Positions 34,641 to 44,268 of a stretch of DNA of 64,000 nucleotides are shown here, in pieces. The translations under genes were made by a program, and so were the position numbers. Where the stretch lies: assembly GCF_002374855.1 (NCBI RefSeq), contig NZ_NWVC01000003.1, positions 474,705-538,704 of the forward strand, given 5' to 3'. Source of the DNA: Sphingomonas adhaesiva (lineage in GTDB: Bacteria; Pseudomonadota; Alphaproteobacteria; Sphingomonadales; Sphingomonadaceae). The stretch's first letter is position 1. Each line of letters begins with the position of its first letter. The notes under the pieces were generated by a model. The model was not told where the DNA came from. It made no database searches and was given only the letters and a program-made list of their open reading frames with translations.

Positions 34641-35965
34641 TGGCGCGCGCTCCCTTCCCGCCGCGCGGCACGCCGCCGCGCCGCCCGGTGGCGGCCGGCG
34701 GCGGCAACATCCTGTGGGACATCAGCGGGCTGTCGCTGGCGGGCAAGCTCGACCTGCTGGCGGTGGCGGTGCTGGTGGCGGGCTATTGCCTGCACATGTC
34801 GCTGACGATGTCGATGTTCGTCCCCGCCGCGACGCAGGTCGGGCTGGTCATCGAATATGCGGTGCTGATCCTGTACGTCGGGCTGGCGATGCTGCGCGGG
34901 CGCTGGCTGGGCGCGGCGATCATTGCGCTCTATTTCGCTTTCCTGCTGGCGCAGGTGTACCATTTCCATCTGGTTGCAAGCGCGCAGTTCCGCCCGCTGG
35001 TGATGCTGTCGTTCTTCGGCCCGGTGGCGCTGGCGTTCGTGTTCCAGGTGGCGCGGGTGCCGCTGCGGTTGCTGCTCGGCACGCTGCTGCTGGGATGCGT
35101 GCTCTACACGGTCTATTACATCGTGTCCGAGCCGATCGTGTCGTCCTATCGCGGGTTCGAGGCGGCGGCGGGGGTGCTGGCATCGGACGGCGAGCGTGAA
35201 CAGCGCGCCTATCTCGCCAGCCAGCTGACCGCCTTCGTCCTGTTCTTCGGCATCGCCTCGATCCGGCGGCGGCCGCTGGTGGCGGCGCCGCTGATCGTGA
35301 TTGCGGTCTATGCGCTGTACCTGTCGCAGTCGCGGTTCGTGCAGGCGGTGGTGCTGGTGGTGTCCGCGGTGGCGATCGCCAACATGCTGCTGCCGGTGAC
35401 CCGGCGCTGGACGGGCTGGGCGCTGGTCGCGGTGCTGGCGACGCTGTCGCTGTGGTCGCTGTACGGCTATATCGACGTGACGACGAACCCCTATGAGGCG
35501 TTCCTGGCGGACGCCTCCGGCCGGGCCCGCTACCTCCAGTATATCGACGCGCAGCCGATCGCGGCGCGGCACCTGTGGACGGGTGTCGGCCTGCCGACGT
35601 CGACCGACGAACTGCAATATTTCGTCCGGCCGCGTCAGCCGTTCTTCTACACCGACCTGGGCGTGGCGGGCATCGCGTTCGTGTTCGGCATCCCGCTGAC
35701 CATCCTGATCCTGACCGCAATGTGCGCGACGATGGTGGCGGTTCCGAACCGCCTGCTGGCCGAACAGCCGTTGGTGATGGCGCTGTTCTGGACCAACCAG
35801 AGCGGGGTGTTCGGGACGTTCTTCAACTTCACCGCGATCGGTTCCGGGGGCCTGTTCCTGGGGCTGATGCTGGTGCTGTGGATGCGGGGGGACGCGCTGG
35901 ATCCGGTGTTCCGGCGCCGTCCCGAGCAGCTTCGGCTGACGTCGAGACGCGGTGCGGAAGCGTAA
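34640..35965 (+). CDS. Wzy-like polysaccharide polymerase
   Basis: A 441-residue protein with about 11 hydrophobic helices and a periplasmic loop around residues 290-330 (DASGRARYLQYIDAQPIAARHLWTG). It looks like the O-antigen polymerase/ligase group, third of its kind in the window, and lies beside the flippase, so it is the best candidate for polymerase of the main polysaccharide (SpsG/GelG-like role by position). It is coupled by TGATG to the DUF1972 glycosyltransferase. Identity as polymerase is inferred from fold and neighbours. Confidence 0.78.
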   Translation: MARAPFPPRGTPPRRPVAAGGGNILWDISGLSLAGKLDLLAVAVLVAGYCLHMSLTMSMFVPAATQVGLVIEYAVLILYVGLAMLRGRWLGAAIIALYFAFLLAQVYHFHLVASAQFRPLVMLSFFGPVALAFVFQVARVPLRLLLGTLLLGCVLYTVYYIVSEPIVSSYRGFEAAAGVLASDGEREQRAYLASQLTAFVLFFGIASIRRRPLVAAPLIVIAVYALYLSQSRFVQAVVLVVSAVAIANMLLPVTRRWTGWALVAVLATLSLWSLYGYIDVTTNPYEAFLADASGRARYLQYIDAQPIAARHLWTGVGLPTSTDELQYFVRPRQPFFYTDLGVAGIAFVFGIPLTILILTAMCATMVAVPNRLLAEQPLVMALFWTNQSGVFGTFFNFTAIGSGGLFLGLMLVLWMRGDALDPVFRRRPEQLRLTSRRGAEA

Positions 35966-35969
35966 GGCG

Positions 35970-36908
35970 ATGCCCGAACGCATCGTCGCGGTCATCCCGC
36001 TGTACAACAAGGCCGCGACGATCAACCGTGCGCTGGCGTCGATCATGGCGCAGACGCGGCGGCCGGACGCGGTCGTGGTGGTCGACGACGGCAGTACCGA
36101 CGACAGCGTGGCGCGGATCGAGCCGCAGTATCGCGCGCAGATCGAGTTGCTATCGATCCCGAACGGCGGCCCCGGCGGCGCGCGCAACCGCGGCGCGCGG
36201 CATGTCGAGGCGGATTTGATCGCGTTCCTGGACGCCGACGACGAATGGTATCCCGACCATCTGGCCAGCGCGATGCGCGCGCTGGCGGCGGAACCGGCAT
36301 GCGGCGCCTATGTCGCGGCCTATGACGTGGGCTCGGACAAGGCGGCGAAGCGCGAGGAAGTGCGCGCGCTGTTTCCGCGCAGCGGGGTGTGGAGCATCGA
36401 TGCCTTCCACGATCCGCGTGCGCTGAAGTCGTATATCGATTCGATCCATTCCAGCTCCACCGTGGTGCGGCGCGACGTGTTCGAGCGGCTGGGCGGCTTC
36501 TTCGATCGCGAACGCTGCACCTATGGCGAGGATGCGTGGCTGTGGCTGCAACTGGCGTTCACGATGCCGGTATATGTCGACCGCGAATATCGCACGCGCT
36601 TCCATGTCGAGGATTCGGCGCTGGGCCATGCGCTGGCGGGGAGGCACCCGCGGCACCCCGCGCTGCGCTTCGCCGACGAACTGCGCGCGCGCATCCCGGC
36701 GGAGCGGCGCGCGCTGCTGGACCGGCTGCTGGCCTATTACCGGCTGATTGAGACCGAGAAACTGGCGGCGCGCGGCGATTGCGCGGAGGTGCCGGCGCTG
36801 CGCCGCGCCTTCCGGTTCGGCGGGCGCATTCCGTTGCGGCTGATCGCGCGCGACGCGCGCGTCCACCTCACCTGCCTGCGACGCGGTCGCGCTCCAACGA
36901 AAGCCTGA
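35970..36908 (+). CDS. Glycosyltransferase family 2
   Basis: A 312-residue GT-A enzyme. MPERIVAVIPLYNKAATINR opens the nucleotide-binding half, VVVVDDGSTDDS the next strand, IAFLDADDEWYPDHL carries the metal-binding acidic motif, and CTYGEDAWLWLQLA the acceptor-side ED. An in-frame GTG 18 bases earlier is possible but overlaps the polymerase gene. It is one of four glycosyltransferases in the plus-strand operon. Confidence 0.9.
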   Translation: MPERIVAVIPLYNKAATINRALASIMAQTRRPDAVVVVDDGSTDDSVARIEPQYRAQIELLSIPNGGPGGARNRGARHVEADLIAFLDADDEWYPDHLASAMRALAAEPACGAYVAAYDVGSDKAAKREEVRALFPRSGVWSIDAFHDPRALKSYIDSIHSSSTVVRRDVFERLGGFFDRERCTYGEDAWLWLQLAFTMPVYVDREYRTRFHVEDSALGHALAGRHPRHPALRFADELRARIPAERRALLDRLLAYYRLIETEKLAARGDCAEVPALRRAFRFGGRIPLRLIARDARVHLTCLRRGRAPTKA

Positions 36909-36909
36909 C

Positions 36910-38178
36910 ATGAGCAACGGCAACATGCGCGCGAACATCGGCTGGATGTTCATGTGGCAGATCGCGACCTATCTGTTCCCGCTGCTGACCTTCCCGTACC
37001 TGACGCGCGTGCTGGGCGCGCGGTCGTACGGTGAATTCAGCCTCAGCTTCGCGGTGGCGACCTATCTGGTGCTGCTGACCGACTGGGGCTTCGCGGTGTC
37101 GGCGCCGGCGGAAATCTCGCGCGAGCGCGACGATCCGGCGGCGGTAAGCCGCATTTTCTGGACCGTGCTGGCCAGCAAGGCGCTGCTGCTGGGGATCAGC
37201 CTGTCGCTGCTGACGATCGCGGCACTGACGGTGCCGGAGGTGCGGCACCTGGCACCGGTGATGTTCGCCGCCGCGGGGATGACGCTGGCCAATCTGTTCA
37301 CCGTCCACTGGTGCCTGCAGGGGCTGGAGCGGATGGGCAAGTCGGCGATCGCGATGACGTGCGGGCGCGGGCTGGTAGTGCCCGCGACGCTGCTGCTGGT
37401 CAAATCCCCCGACCAGGCGTGGCTGGCCGCGGCGATCCTGTCGTGCGGGTCGATGATCGGCGGGCTGTTTTCCGTGCTGATGCTGCGGAGCATGAACATC
37501 ATCCGCTGGCACCGGCCGACCTGGGCGGAGGTGCGGGCGCAGATCGCGCATTCGACCCCGCTGTTCGTATCGGCGATTTCCGCCAACCTGTACACCGGCA
37601 CCAACACGATCGTGCTGGGGATCACGCAGGGGCCGGTCGCGGTCGGCATCTTCGCCGCGGCCGACCGGCTGCGGATGGCGGCGCAGGCGCTGGTCAATCC
37701 GATCAACCAGGCGGTCTATCCGCGCACGTCGCGGCTGATGCACCATTCACGCGCGGAGGGGATGGCGTTCGCGCGCAAGCTGCTGCTGTTCCAGGGCGGT
37801 TTTACGCTGCTGATTTCACTGACGATGTTCTTCGGCGCGGACCTGATCATCCGCATCCTGGCGGGGCACCAATATGACGGGTCTGGCACGGTGCTGCGCA
37901 TCCTGTCGCCGATCCCGTTCATGGCCGGCATCAGCAGCGTGTTCGGGATGCAGGTGATGCTGCCGCTGGGGCTGAAGGGCAAATACAGCCGCGTGTTCGC
38001 GGTGACGGCGGTGGTCAATTTCCTGATGGTGGTGCCGCTCAGCTGGTGGGCCGGGGCGACGGGCACCGCCTGTTCCGCGCTGGCGGCGGAAACGCTGTCG
38101 GTGGCGTACATGATCGTCACCGCGATGCGGCACACCGAATTCCTGGCGCGCCCGGACCGTAGCGGAGCGATGGCATGA
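36910..38178 (+). CDS. Wzx-type oligosaccharide flippase
   Basis: A 422-residue MOP-superfamily exporter with 12 hydrophobic helices: ANIGWMFMWQIATYLFPLLTFPYLTRVLGA at the N-terminus, the arginine-rich loop after TM2, HSTPLFVSAISANLYTGTN, and FGMQVMLPLGLKGKYSRVF. It would flip the completed lipid-linked repeat unit to the periplasm for the polymerase. It starts 1 base after the previous stop and overlaps the next GT4 as ATGA. It is the only flippase in the window. Confidence 0.92.
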   Translation: MSNGNMRANIGWMFMWQIATYLFPLLTFPYLTRVLGARSYGEFSLSFAVATYLVLLTDWGFAVSAPAEISRERDDPAAVSRIFWTVLASKALLLGISLSLLTIAALTVPEVRHLAPVMFAAAGMTLANLFTVHWCLQGLERMGKSAIAMTCGRGLVVPATLLLVKSPDQAWLAAAILSCGSMIGGLFSVLMLRSMNIIRWHRPTWAEVRAQIAHSTPLFVSAISANLYTGTNTIVLGITQGPVAVGIFAAADRLRMAAQALVNPINQAVYPRTSRLMHHSRAEGMAFARKLLLFQGGFTLLISLTMFFGADLIIRILAGHQYDGSGTVLRILSPIPFMAGISSVFGMQVMLPLGLKGKYSRVFAVTAVVNFLMVVPLSWWAGATGTACSALAAETLSVAYMIVTAMRHTEFLARPDRSGAMA

Positions 38179-39368
38179 GGATCGTCCACGTCCTCCACGA
38201 ATTTCCCTATCCCGCGAACAGCGGCATCCGTTGCGACATGGGCCGGCGGCTGGCGGCGTTCGCGCAACTGGGCCATCCGGTGTTCGCGATCGGCTGGCTG
38301 GCGGCAGGGGAGGTACCCGTGCCGGAGGACGTCGCCGCGTTCGAGGCATTGACCGACGAACGCGTATTGCTGCGCGTCGGGGCCGGGACGGCGGAGCGGC
38401 TGCGCCGGGTGTGGAACCTGCGCCGCCACCCGTCCTATATCGCGGCGCGCATCCCCCCGAAGGCGGAGCGCGAGGCGCTGATCGAGCGGGTGCGCGCGTG
38501 GCGGCCCGACCTGATCTGGCTGGAAGGCGCGCATCCGTCGTGGCTGGCGCTGGAGCTGTCGCGCCGGCTGGGCGTGCCGCTGGCCTATCGGTCGCACAAT
38601 ATCGAATTCCGCTATGTCGCCGAGCAGGCGCGGCTGGCGCCCACGCTGCGCCAGACGCTGGCGCTGCGCGCGGGCACCTGGGGACTGGAGGCGGCGGAGG
38701 CGCGGCTGCACCGCGAGGCGGCGCGCGTGTTCGATATCTCGGTCGACGACATGGCCTATTGGCGGTCGCGCGGGTTGGACAATGCCAGCTGGCTGGCACC
38801 GCAGCCGGACCCGGCGATCCTGGCGACTGCCGCCGCGCCCGACACCGCGCGCGACATCGACCTGCTGTTCATGGGCAGCCTGTCCAGCCCCAACAACATC
38901 GCCGGGCTGGAATGGTATTTCGATGCGGTCCATCCGCTGGTCGGCGAACGGCTGGGCGCGCATCGCCTGACGATCGCCGGGCGCCGCCCGCCGGCCGCGC
39001 TGGCGCAGCGCGTCGCCGCGGCGGGGGCGGAACTGGTCGCCGACCCGCGCGATGCCGCGCCGCTGTTCGCCCGCGCGCGGGTGATGATGAACCCGATCCT
39101 CCACGGCAGCGGGGTGAACATCAAGACGGTCGACATGCTGGCGACCGGGCGCACCGTCGTCACCACCACCAAGGGCGCGCGCGGCCTGCCGGCCGAGGTG
39201 GTCGCCGAACTGCGCACCGCCGATACGCCGGAGGGGTTCGCCGATCTGGTGGTGGAGGCGGTGCGTGCCGCGCGCGCCGAGGCGGGGGGCGCGGATCGCG
39301 CGGCGCTGGTCCAGCGCATCTTCGGTGCGCAGGCGGTGGCCGACGCGCTCGCCGAGGTGGCGGCATGA
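38175..39368 (+). CDS. Glycosyltransferase family 4
   Basis: A 397-residue GT-B enzyme starting MRIVHVLHEFPYPANSGI. Notable segments are YRSHNIEFRYVAEQAR, DIDLLFMGSLSSPNNIAGLEW, the ILHGSGVNIKTVDMLATGRTVVTT donor site with a reduced glutamate pair, and a helical C-terminus. The group resembles the TIGR03087-like stp1/WreM family linked to exopolysaccharide. It overlaps both neighbours by 4 bases. Confidence 0.88.
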   Translation: MRIVHVLHEFPYPANSGIRCDMGRRLAAFAQLGHPVFAIGWLAAGEVPVPEDVAAFEALTDERVLLRVGAGTAERLRRVWNLRRHPSYIAARIPPKAEREALIERVRAWRPDLIWLEGAHPSWLALELSRRLGVPLAYRSHNIEFRYVAEQARLAPTLRQTLALRAGTWGLEAAEARLHREAARVFDISVDDMAYWRSRGLDNASWLAPQPDPAILATAAAPDTARDIDLLFMGSLSSPNNIAGLEWYFDAVHPLVGERLGAHRLTIAGRRPPAALAQRVAAAGAELVADPRDAAPLFARARVMMNPILHGSGVNIKTVDMLATGRTVVTTTKGARGLPAEVVAELRTADTPEGFADLVVEAVRAARAEAGGADRAALVQRIFGAQAVADALAEVAA

Positions 39369-40129
39369 TCCGCGGGCTGGTGATCGCGCTGGGACGGCGG
39401 GTGAAGGGCGATGTCTTCACGATCGACCCGGCGCTGCCGCTGACCGCGATCGTCGCGTTCAGCGCCGCGCGCGCCGCCGCCGCGCTGCGCGGGTTGCTGG
39501 TGCGCCCGTTCCTGCGCGGCGGATCGGGCATCCCCGCGTTCGTCGGTGCGCGCGTCCGGCTGAAGACGCGCGGCATGATCCGGCTGGGCAAGGGCGCGAC
39601 GCTGGGCGACGGCGTGCTGATCCAGGGGCTGTCGCGCGGCGGGGTGACGATCGGCGCAGGCACCAGCATCGGCGCGCATTCGATCATCATGCCGACCAGC
39701 GTGATGCGCAACCTGGGTGAGGGGTGCACGATCGGTCCGAACAGCGGGATCGGCCAATATTCGTTCATCGGGTGCGGCGGCGGGGTGACGATCGGCCGCG
39801 ACGTCATCATGGGCCAGTACGTCAGCTTCCACACCGAAAACCACCTGCACGAGGATCTGGACCGCCCGATCATCGCGCAGGGCGTGCGCCGCGCGCCGGT
39901 GGTGGTGGAGGACGATTGCTGGGTCGGCGTGAAGGCGACGTTCCTGTCGGGCGCGCATGTCGGGCGCGGGTGCATCGTCGCGGCCGGCGCGGTCGTGCGC
40001 GGTACGATCCCGCCCTATTCGATCATCGGCGGCGTGCCCGCGCGGATCATTGGGACGCGCGCGCCGGGGGATGCGGTGCCGGCCGAGCTGCTGGCAGACG
40101 GTGCGGGCGGCGCGGTCAGCGCGGCGTGA
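39365..40129 (+). CDS. Hexapeptide-repeat acyltransferase (LbetaH/WcaF-like)
   Basis: A 254-residue protein with an N-terminal membrane-adjacent helix (LTAIVAFSAARAAAALRGLLV) and a left-handed beta-helix made of hexapeptide repeats, including IRLGKGATLGDGVLI, IGPNSGIGQYSFIG and VWVGVKATFLSGAHVGRGCIVAAGAVVRG-type coil, ending VPARIIG. It should O-acetylate or otherwise acylate a sugar or repeat unit. Its last 14 bases overlap the convergent lyase gene. It ends the plus-strand operon. Confidence 0.9.
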   Translation: MIRGLVIALGRRVKGDVFTIDPALPLTAIVAFSAARAAAALRGLLVRPFLRGGSGIPAFVGARVRLKTRGMIRLGKGATLGDGVLIQGLSRGGVTIGAGTSIGAHSIIMPTSVMRNLGEGCTIGPNSGIGQYSFIGCGGGVTIGRDVIMGQYVSFHTENHLHEDLDRPIIAQGVRRAPVVVEDDCWVGVKATFLSGAHVGRGCIVAAGAVVRGTIPPYSIIGGVPARIIGTRAPGDAVPAELLADGAGGAVSAA

Positions 40130-42020
40130 TCGTGGTGCGCAGCGTCAGCGCGGGCGTGGATGCCGCCTCGAAATAGATGGAGGTGCGCTGGCCGTAGCGG
40201 CCGGCGCGATCGGGTGCCTGCGACACGAACACGCGGCCCGGCCGGTCGGCATCCAGCGCCAGCGTGAACGATGCCCCGCCTGCGCACGCCAGCGTCGCCG
40301 ACCAGCGCGTGGTGGCGCCCGATACCTGCGTCTGCCGCCACCATCCGAACCCGTCGCCGGCCGGCGCGGGGCCGGGGGTCAGTGTACCGGCCGGCGTCAC
40401 CGGGCAATCGGCATTGAACACCACGCCCAGCCGGCGGGCGGCCCCGCCGGTGGCGGTGATCGTCGTGGTGTCGGCCGCGCCCTTGTCGCCGACCGACAGG
40501 CTGCGCGTCACGGAGGCGCCGGGATAGCCGTCGTGTCGCGCGGCGATCCGCCCGTCGGCGAAGGAGATGAGCTGCCCCGGCTTGAACGTCGCCTGCCCAT
40601 GGCCGTCGACGATCGGCGCATCGTGCGCGACCGAACGGCGTAGATAGTCGAGGAACAGCGTCGAGCCATAGGCCGCGCTGCCCTGGTCGCTGGTGACCGG
40701 CACGCCGCGATAGCGCAGTTCATAGGCGAGCGCGTCGCCCTGAGCGTGGCTGGTGCTGCGCTGGCCGTAGAGGAAGAACGCCTCCCAATCGCCCTCGCGC
40801 AGCATCGCGGCCTGCGAATAGGGCCAGTCGTGCGAGGCGGTCTGCGCGGGCGGCGGGGCCATCGGCATGTCGGGATCGAGCAGCGTCGCCCAGGACAGCC
40901 GCAGCGTACCGGCGCGGATCGGCATGGTTCGCTGCGTCTGTTCGATCAGCGCGGGCGGGAACGCCTGCGTCCCGTAGGTGGTGTCGCCATAGGCGGGCAG
41001 CGTACCGTCGGAAAAGCGCATCAGCGCGCGCGAGATCAGCATCCGCTGCGTCGTCTCCATCGCCGCGCGCAGCGGCGCATCGCGCCCGTTGAGCGAGGCG
41101 AAGGTGAACAGGCTGGCCAGCGCCTGGATAGTATAGGCGGCATAGCCCGCGCTCGGTTCGAACCACAGTCCGTCGGGCGTCACGCCGCGATCCAGCATCG
41201 CGCGGATGCCGTTGGGGCCGTCGATCGCGGCGCGATAATCGGCATCGCGGCCCAGGTGCGCGGCCAGCACCGCCGATGCGCTCGCCTGCCATACCGCAAT
41301 ATTGTTGCGGCCGCTGTTCGACTTTACGATATCGCCCAGCATCGGGGCGAACAGCCCGCTGTTCCACTGCGCGACCCGCCCCGGGTCGACCGCGGGGGCG
41401 ATCAGCCGCGCGGCATCGGCGAGGCTGATCGAGGCGGTCGCCTCGTCCAGGCTCTGCCCCATCATCCGCGACTGGCCGGAGAAGGTCTGCAGCGGCCAGC
41501 GGGCATAGCCGGCGGCATACAGGTCCAGCTGCTGCGCGGCCCAGTCGCGATAGCGCGCCTGCCCGGTCAGGCGGAACAGCCGCGCGGCATCCAGCACCGT
41601 CTGGATATTGGCGGTGCGGCGATAGAAGACCCAGGCGCCGTGCGCCTTGCTGCCCGCCGGCGGTTCCGGGGTGGTCCATTGCCACGATACCGGCAGCCCG
41701 GTGCGCGCATCGACCATGTCGTGCGCCCAGCCCGCCACCCAGTCCGCGCGGTCGCCGTAACCGGCGATCCAGCTGTCGGTGCGCGCGCGCACGCCGCGCA
41801 GCCACTGCTGCGCGGCGGGATCGGTGGCGATGCGCCGCCGGGCGGCGTCCCAATCCTCCACCGCACGGCGCAGCGGCTGCCCGAACAGATAGGGCGCGGC
41901 ATCCGCCGCCACCCGCGCGGCGGGGTCGACCGTCTGCGCCTGCGCCTGCGCCGGTTCGTCCTCGATCCCCGTCATCACGGCGATCGCGATCAGCATCAGC
42001 GGCAGCGTCGGTTTCATCAC
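40116..42020 (-). CDS. Heparinase II/III- or alginate lyase-like polysaccharide lyase
   Basis: A 634-residue secreted protein with a signal peptide ending near EPAQAQAQ. Residues 60-380 form an alpha/alpha barrel typical of alginate/heparinase lyases (GQSRMMGQSLDEATASIS, SGRNNIAVWQASA, WFEPSAGYAAYTIQALASL), and residues 400-630 a beta-sandwich with TSHAQGDALAYELRYRG. Heparinase II/III-type lyases cleave uronic-acid glycosidic bonds, which suits a glucuronate-containing polymer; this could be the polymer-trimming enzyme of the locus. Its 3' end overlaps the hexapeptide acyltransferase by 14 bases. Last gene of the rml operon. Confidence 0.78.
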   Translation of the reverse strand: MMKPTLPLMLIAIAVMTGIEDEPAQAQAQTVDPAARVAADAAPYLFGQPLRRAVEDWDAARRRIATDPAAQQWLRGVRARTDSWIAGYGDRADWVAGWAHDMVDARTGLPVSWQWTTPEPPAGSKAHGAWVFYRRTANIQTVLDAARLFRLTGQARYRDWAAQQLDLYAAGYARWPLQTFSGQSRMMGQSLDEATASISLADAARLIAPAVDPGRVAQWNSGLFAPMLGDIVKSNSGRNNIAVWQASASAVLAAHLGRDADYRAAIDGPNGIRAMLDRGVTPDGLWFEPSAGYAAYTIQALASLFTFASLNGRDAPLRAAMETTQRMLISRALMRFSDGTLPAYGDTTYGTQAFPPALIEQTQRTMPIRAGTLRLSWATLLDPDMPMAPPPAQTASHDWPYSQAAMLREGDWEAFFLYGQRSTSHAQGDALAYELRYRGVPVTSDQGSAAYGSTLFLDYLRRSVAHDAPIVDGHGQATFKPGQLISFADGRIAARHDGYPGASVTRSLSVGDKGAADTTTITATGGAARRLGVVFNADCPVTPAGTLTPGPAPAGDGFGWWRQTQVSGATTRWSATLACAGGASFTLALDADRPGRVFVSQAPDRAGRYGQRTSIYFEAASTPALTLRTTITPR

Positions 42021-42021
42021 G

Positions 42022-43173
42022 TCACACTCTCAGCGCGGGGATCCAGTCGCTCAACACCGCGCGCAGCCGTTCGCTCATCGTCTCCGACGAAAAATGCCCC
42101 GCGAACCGCTGCGCCGCGCCCGCGGCATGGGCGGCCAGCGACGCCGGATCGGCGATCACCCCGGCCAGGATCGCGGCCAATGCGTCGGCATCGTTGGGCG
42201 GGAACAGCCAGCCGGACGCGTCGTCGACGATCTCCACCAGCCCGCCGTGCGCCGCCGCGATCACCGGGCGGCCATGCGCCATCGCCTCGATCGCGACGCG
42301 CCCGAACGGTTCGGGCAGGCGCGACGGGACGACGCACAGGTCGGCCCAGCGATATACCTCCTCCGGATCGTCGCGGAACGGCTCCAGCGAGACGATGCCG
42401 CCGAGGTTCCCGGCAGCGATCTTCGCCTCCAGCGCCTCGATTGGCTCGCGCACGTCGTTGAAGGTGCTGCCGACGATCCGCACGCGCAACCGCGCGCGCG
42501 CGTCCGCGGGCAGCCGCGCCGCCGCGTCGATCAGCAGATCCTGCCCCTTCCAGTCGTTGATTCGCCCCAGCATCGCGATGCGCAGCGGGCGGTCGGCGGT
42601 GAAGGCGTCGGGCACCGCGGGCGGCGCGGCGTCGGGCACGCGGTCCACCCCGTTGTGGATCACCGCCTGCCGCCGTCCCGCGGGCATCGCGAAGGCATCG
42701 CGCGTCGCCGCCGAATTGTAGATCAGCCCCGCGCCCGATGCCAGGCACAGCCCGCGGATCACCGGCATCGCGCGCGGCTTGGGAATTTCGCGCACGTGGA
42801 TGATCGACTTGGCCGGCGCCATCCGCGCGGCGATGATGTGATCGGCGACGACGGTGGTGTTGATATAGGCCAGGTCGGCCCGCGCGATGTCGCGCGCCGC
42901 CTGCGCCAGATACCAGGGCAGCGCCACCGTGCCCTTCAGCGCGGTGGCCACCGGATTGGCGAGCCGCAGGATGCACAGGTCGCGCGCGATCACCTCGTCC
43001 GCGACCTGCGCCAGCAGCGGGCGGAGCGGGCCGTCGACCGCCAGCACGACGCGCACCCACGCATCGGGCCAGCCGCTGCGGATCGCCTGCACCGCCTGCA
43101 GGAAGCTGCGGTCCGAACCATAGAGTTCGCCACCCTGGTGCACGCACAGGATGTGCGGCCGTGCGCGTGTCAT
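42022..43173 (-). CDS. Glycosyltransferase family 4
   Basis: A GT-B enzyme of 383 residues (start MTRARPHILCVHQGG). It has ELYGSDRSFLQAV, SIIHVREIPKPRAMPVI, the LGRINDWKGQDLLIDA strand, and the textbook donor motif PEPFGRVAIEAMAHGRPVIA with both glutamates. It lies between rmlB and the lyase in the minus-strand operon; a rhamnosyl role would suit the neighbours but is not shown. A 61-codon in-frame extension upstream overlaps rmlB and was dropped. Confidence 0.92.
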   Translation of the reverse strand: MTRARPHILCVHQGGELYGSDRSFLQAVQAIRSGWPDAWVRVVLAVDGPLRPLLAQVADEVIARDLCILRLANPVATALKGTVALPWYLAQAARDIARADLAYINTTVVADHIIAARMAPAKSIIHVREIPKPRAMPVIRGLCLASGAGLIYNSAATRDAFAMPAGRRQAVIHNGVDRVPDAAPPAVPDAFTADRPLRIAMLGRINDWKGQDLLIDAAARLPADARARLRVRIVGSTFNDVREPIEALEAKIAAGNLGGIVSLEPFRDDPEEVYRWADLCVVPSRLPEPFGRVAIEAMAHGRPVIAAAHGGLVEIVDDASGWLFPPNDADALAAILAGVIADPASLAAHAAGAAQRFAGHFSSETMSERLRAVLSDWIPALRV

Positions 43174-43195
43174 CGGTCCGTCCTCCCGCTGTCGA

Positions 43196-44266
43196 TCAGG
43201 CCGCGAGCGCCGCGCGCGCGACCAGCGGCTGCCACCAGCCCTCGTTCGCCAGATACCAGGCGAGCGTCTCGGCAAAGCCCTGCGGGAAGTCGCGCGCGGG
43301 TTCGTAGCCCAGTTCGCCGCGGATCTTCGTCTCGTCGATCGCATAGCGGCGGTCATGCCCCTTGCGATCGGTGACGTAGGTCTTCAGCTCGGCGGTCGGG
43401 CGACCCTGCGCCGCGGGGGCGTTCGGGAAACGCTGCGCCAGCGACGGATCGGCGGCGAAGGCGGCGTCGATCCCGCGGCAGATTTCCTCCACCACCTGGA
43501 TATTGGGCAGTTCCTGACCGCCGCCGACGTTATAGGTTTCGCCGATGCGCCCGTTGCGCAGGATCAGCTCGATCCCCTGGCAATGATCTTCGACATGCAG
43601 CCAGTCGCGCACGTTCATCCCGTCGCCGTAGATCGGCAGCGGCTTGCCCGACAGCGCGTTGAGCGTGAACAGCGGGATCAGCTTTTCGGGGAATTGATAC
43701 GGGCCGTAATTGTTCGAGCAATTGCTGGTCGTCGTCTCCAGCCCATAGGTGTGGTGATAGGCGCGCACCAGATGGTCGGACCCGGCTTTCGACGCCGAAT
43801 AGGGCGAATTGGGCTGATAGGGCGTCGTTTCGCTGAACGCCGGATCGTTCGGCTCCAGCGAGCCATAGACTTCGTCGGTGGACACGTGGTGGAAGCGGTG
43901 CGGCATGCCGGTGCCGCGATCGAGCCACGCGGCCTTCGCGGCCTTCAGCAGGCTGTGCGTGCCCACGACATTGGTGGTGACGAAGGCGTCCGGCCCGGTG
44001 ATCGACCGGTCGACATGGCTTTCGGCGGCGAAGTGGACGATCGTGTCGATCGCATGGTCGTCGATCAGCCGGCTGACCAGCGCGGTGTCGCAGATGTCGC
44101 CTTCGACCAGCTCGACCCCGTCCAGCCCGTCGATGTTCGCCGGGTTGCCGGCATAGGTCAGCGCGTCCAGCACCACGATGCTGTCCTGCGGCGACACGCG
44201 CCGCCAGTGGTGGACGAAATTCGCGCCGATGAAGCCGGCACCGCCGGTGACGATCAGGTTGGCCAT
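43196..44266 (-). CDS. rmlB: dTDP-glucose 4,6-dehydratase
   Basis: A 356-residue extended SDR that converts dTDP-glucose to dTDP-4-keto-6-deoxyglucose. NAD loop GGAGFIGANFVHHW, HFAAESHVDRSI, the catalytic STDEVYGSL and YSASKAGSDHLVRA are all present, with NYGPYQFPEKLIP. Start ATG 44266 is followed upstream by an OafA-type acyltransferase, so rmlB is separated from rmlA-C-D. It serves dTDP-L-rhamnose supply. Confidence 0.97.
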   Translation of the reverse strand: MANLIVTGGAGFIGANFVHHWRRVSPQDSIVVLDALTYAGNPANIDGLDGVELVEGDICDTALVSRLIDDHAIDTIVHFAAESHVDRSITGPDAFVTTNVVGTHSLLKAAKAAWLDRGTGMPHRFHHVSTDEVYGSLEPNDPAFSETTPYQPNSPYSASKAGSDHLVRAYHHTYGLETTTSNCSNNYGPYQFPEKLIPLFTLNALSGKPLPIYGDGMNVRDWLHVEDHCQGIELILRNGRIGETYNVGGGQELPNIQVVEEICRGIDAAFAADPSLAQRFPNAPAAQGRPTAELKTYVTDRKGHDRRYAIDETKIRGELGYEPARDFPQGFAETLAWYLANEGWWQPLVARAALAA

Positions 44267-44268
44267 GG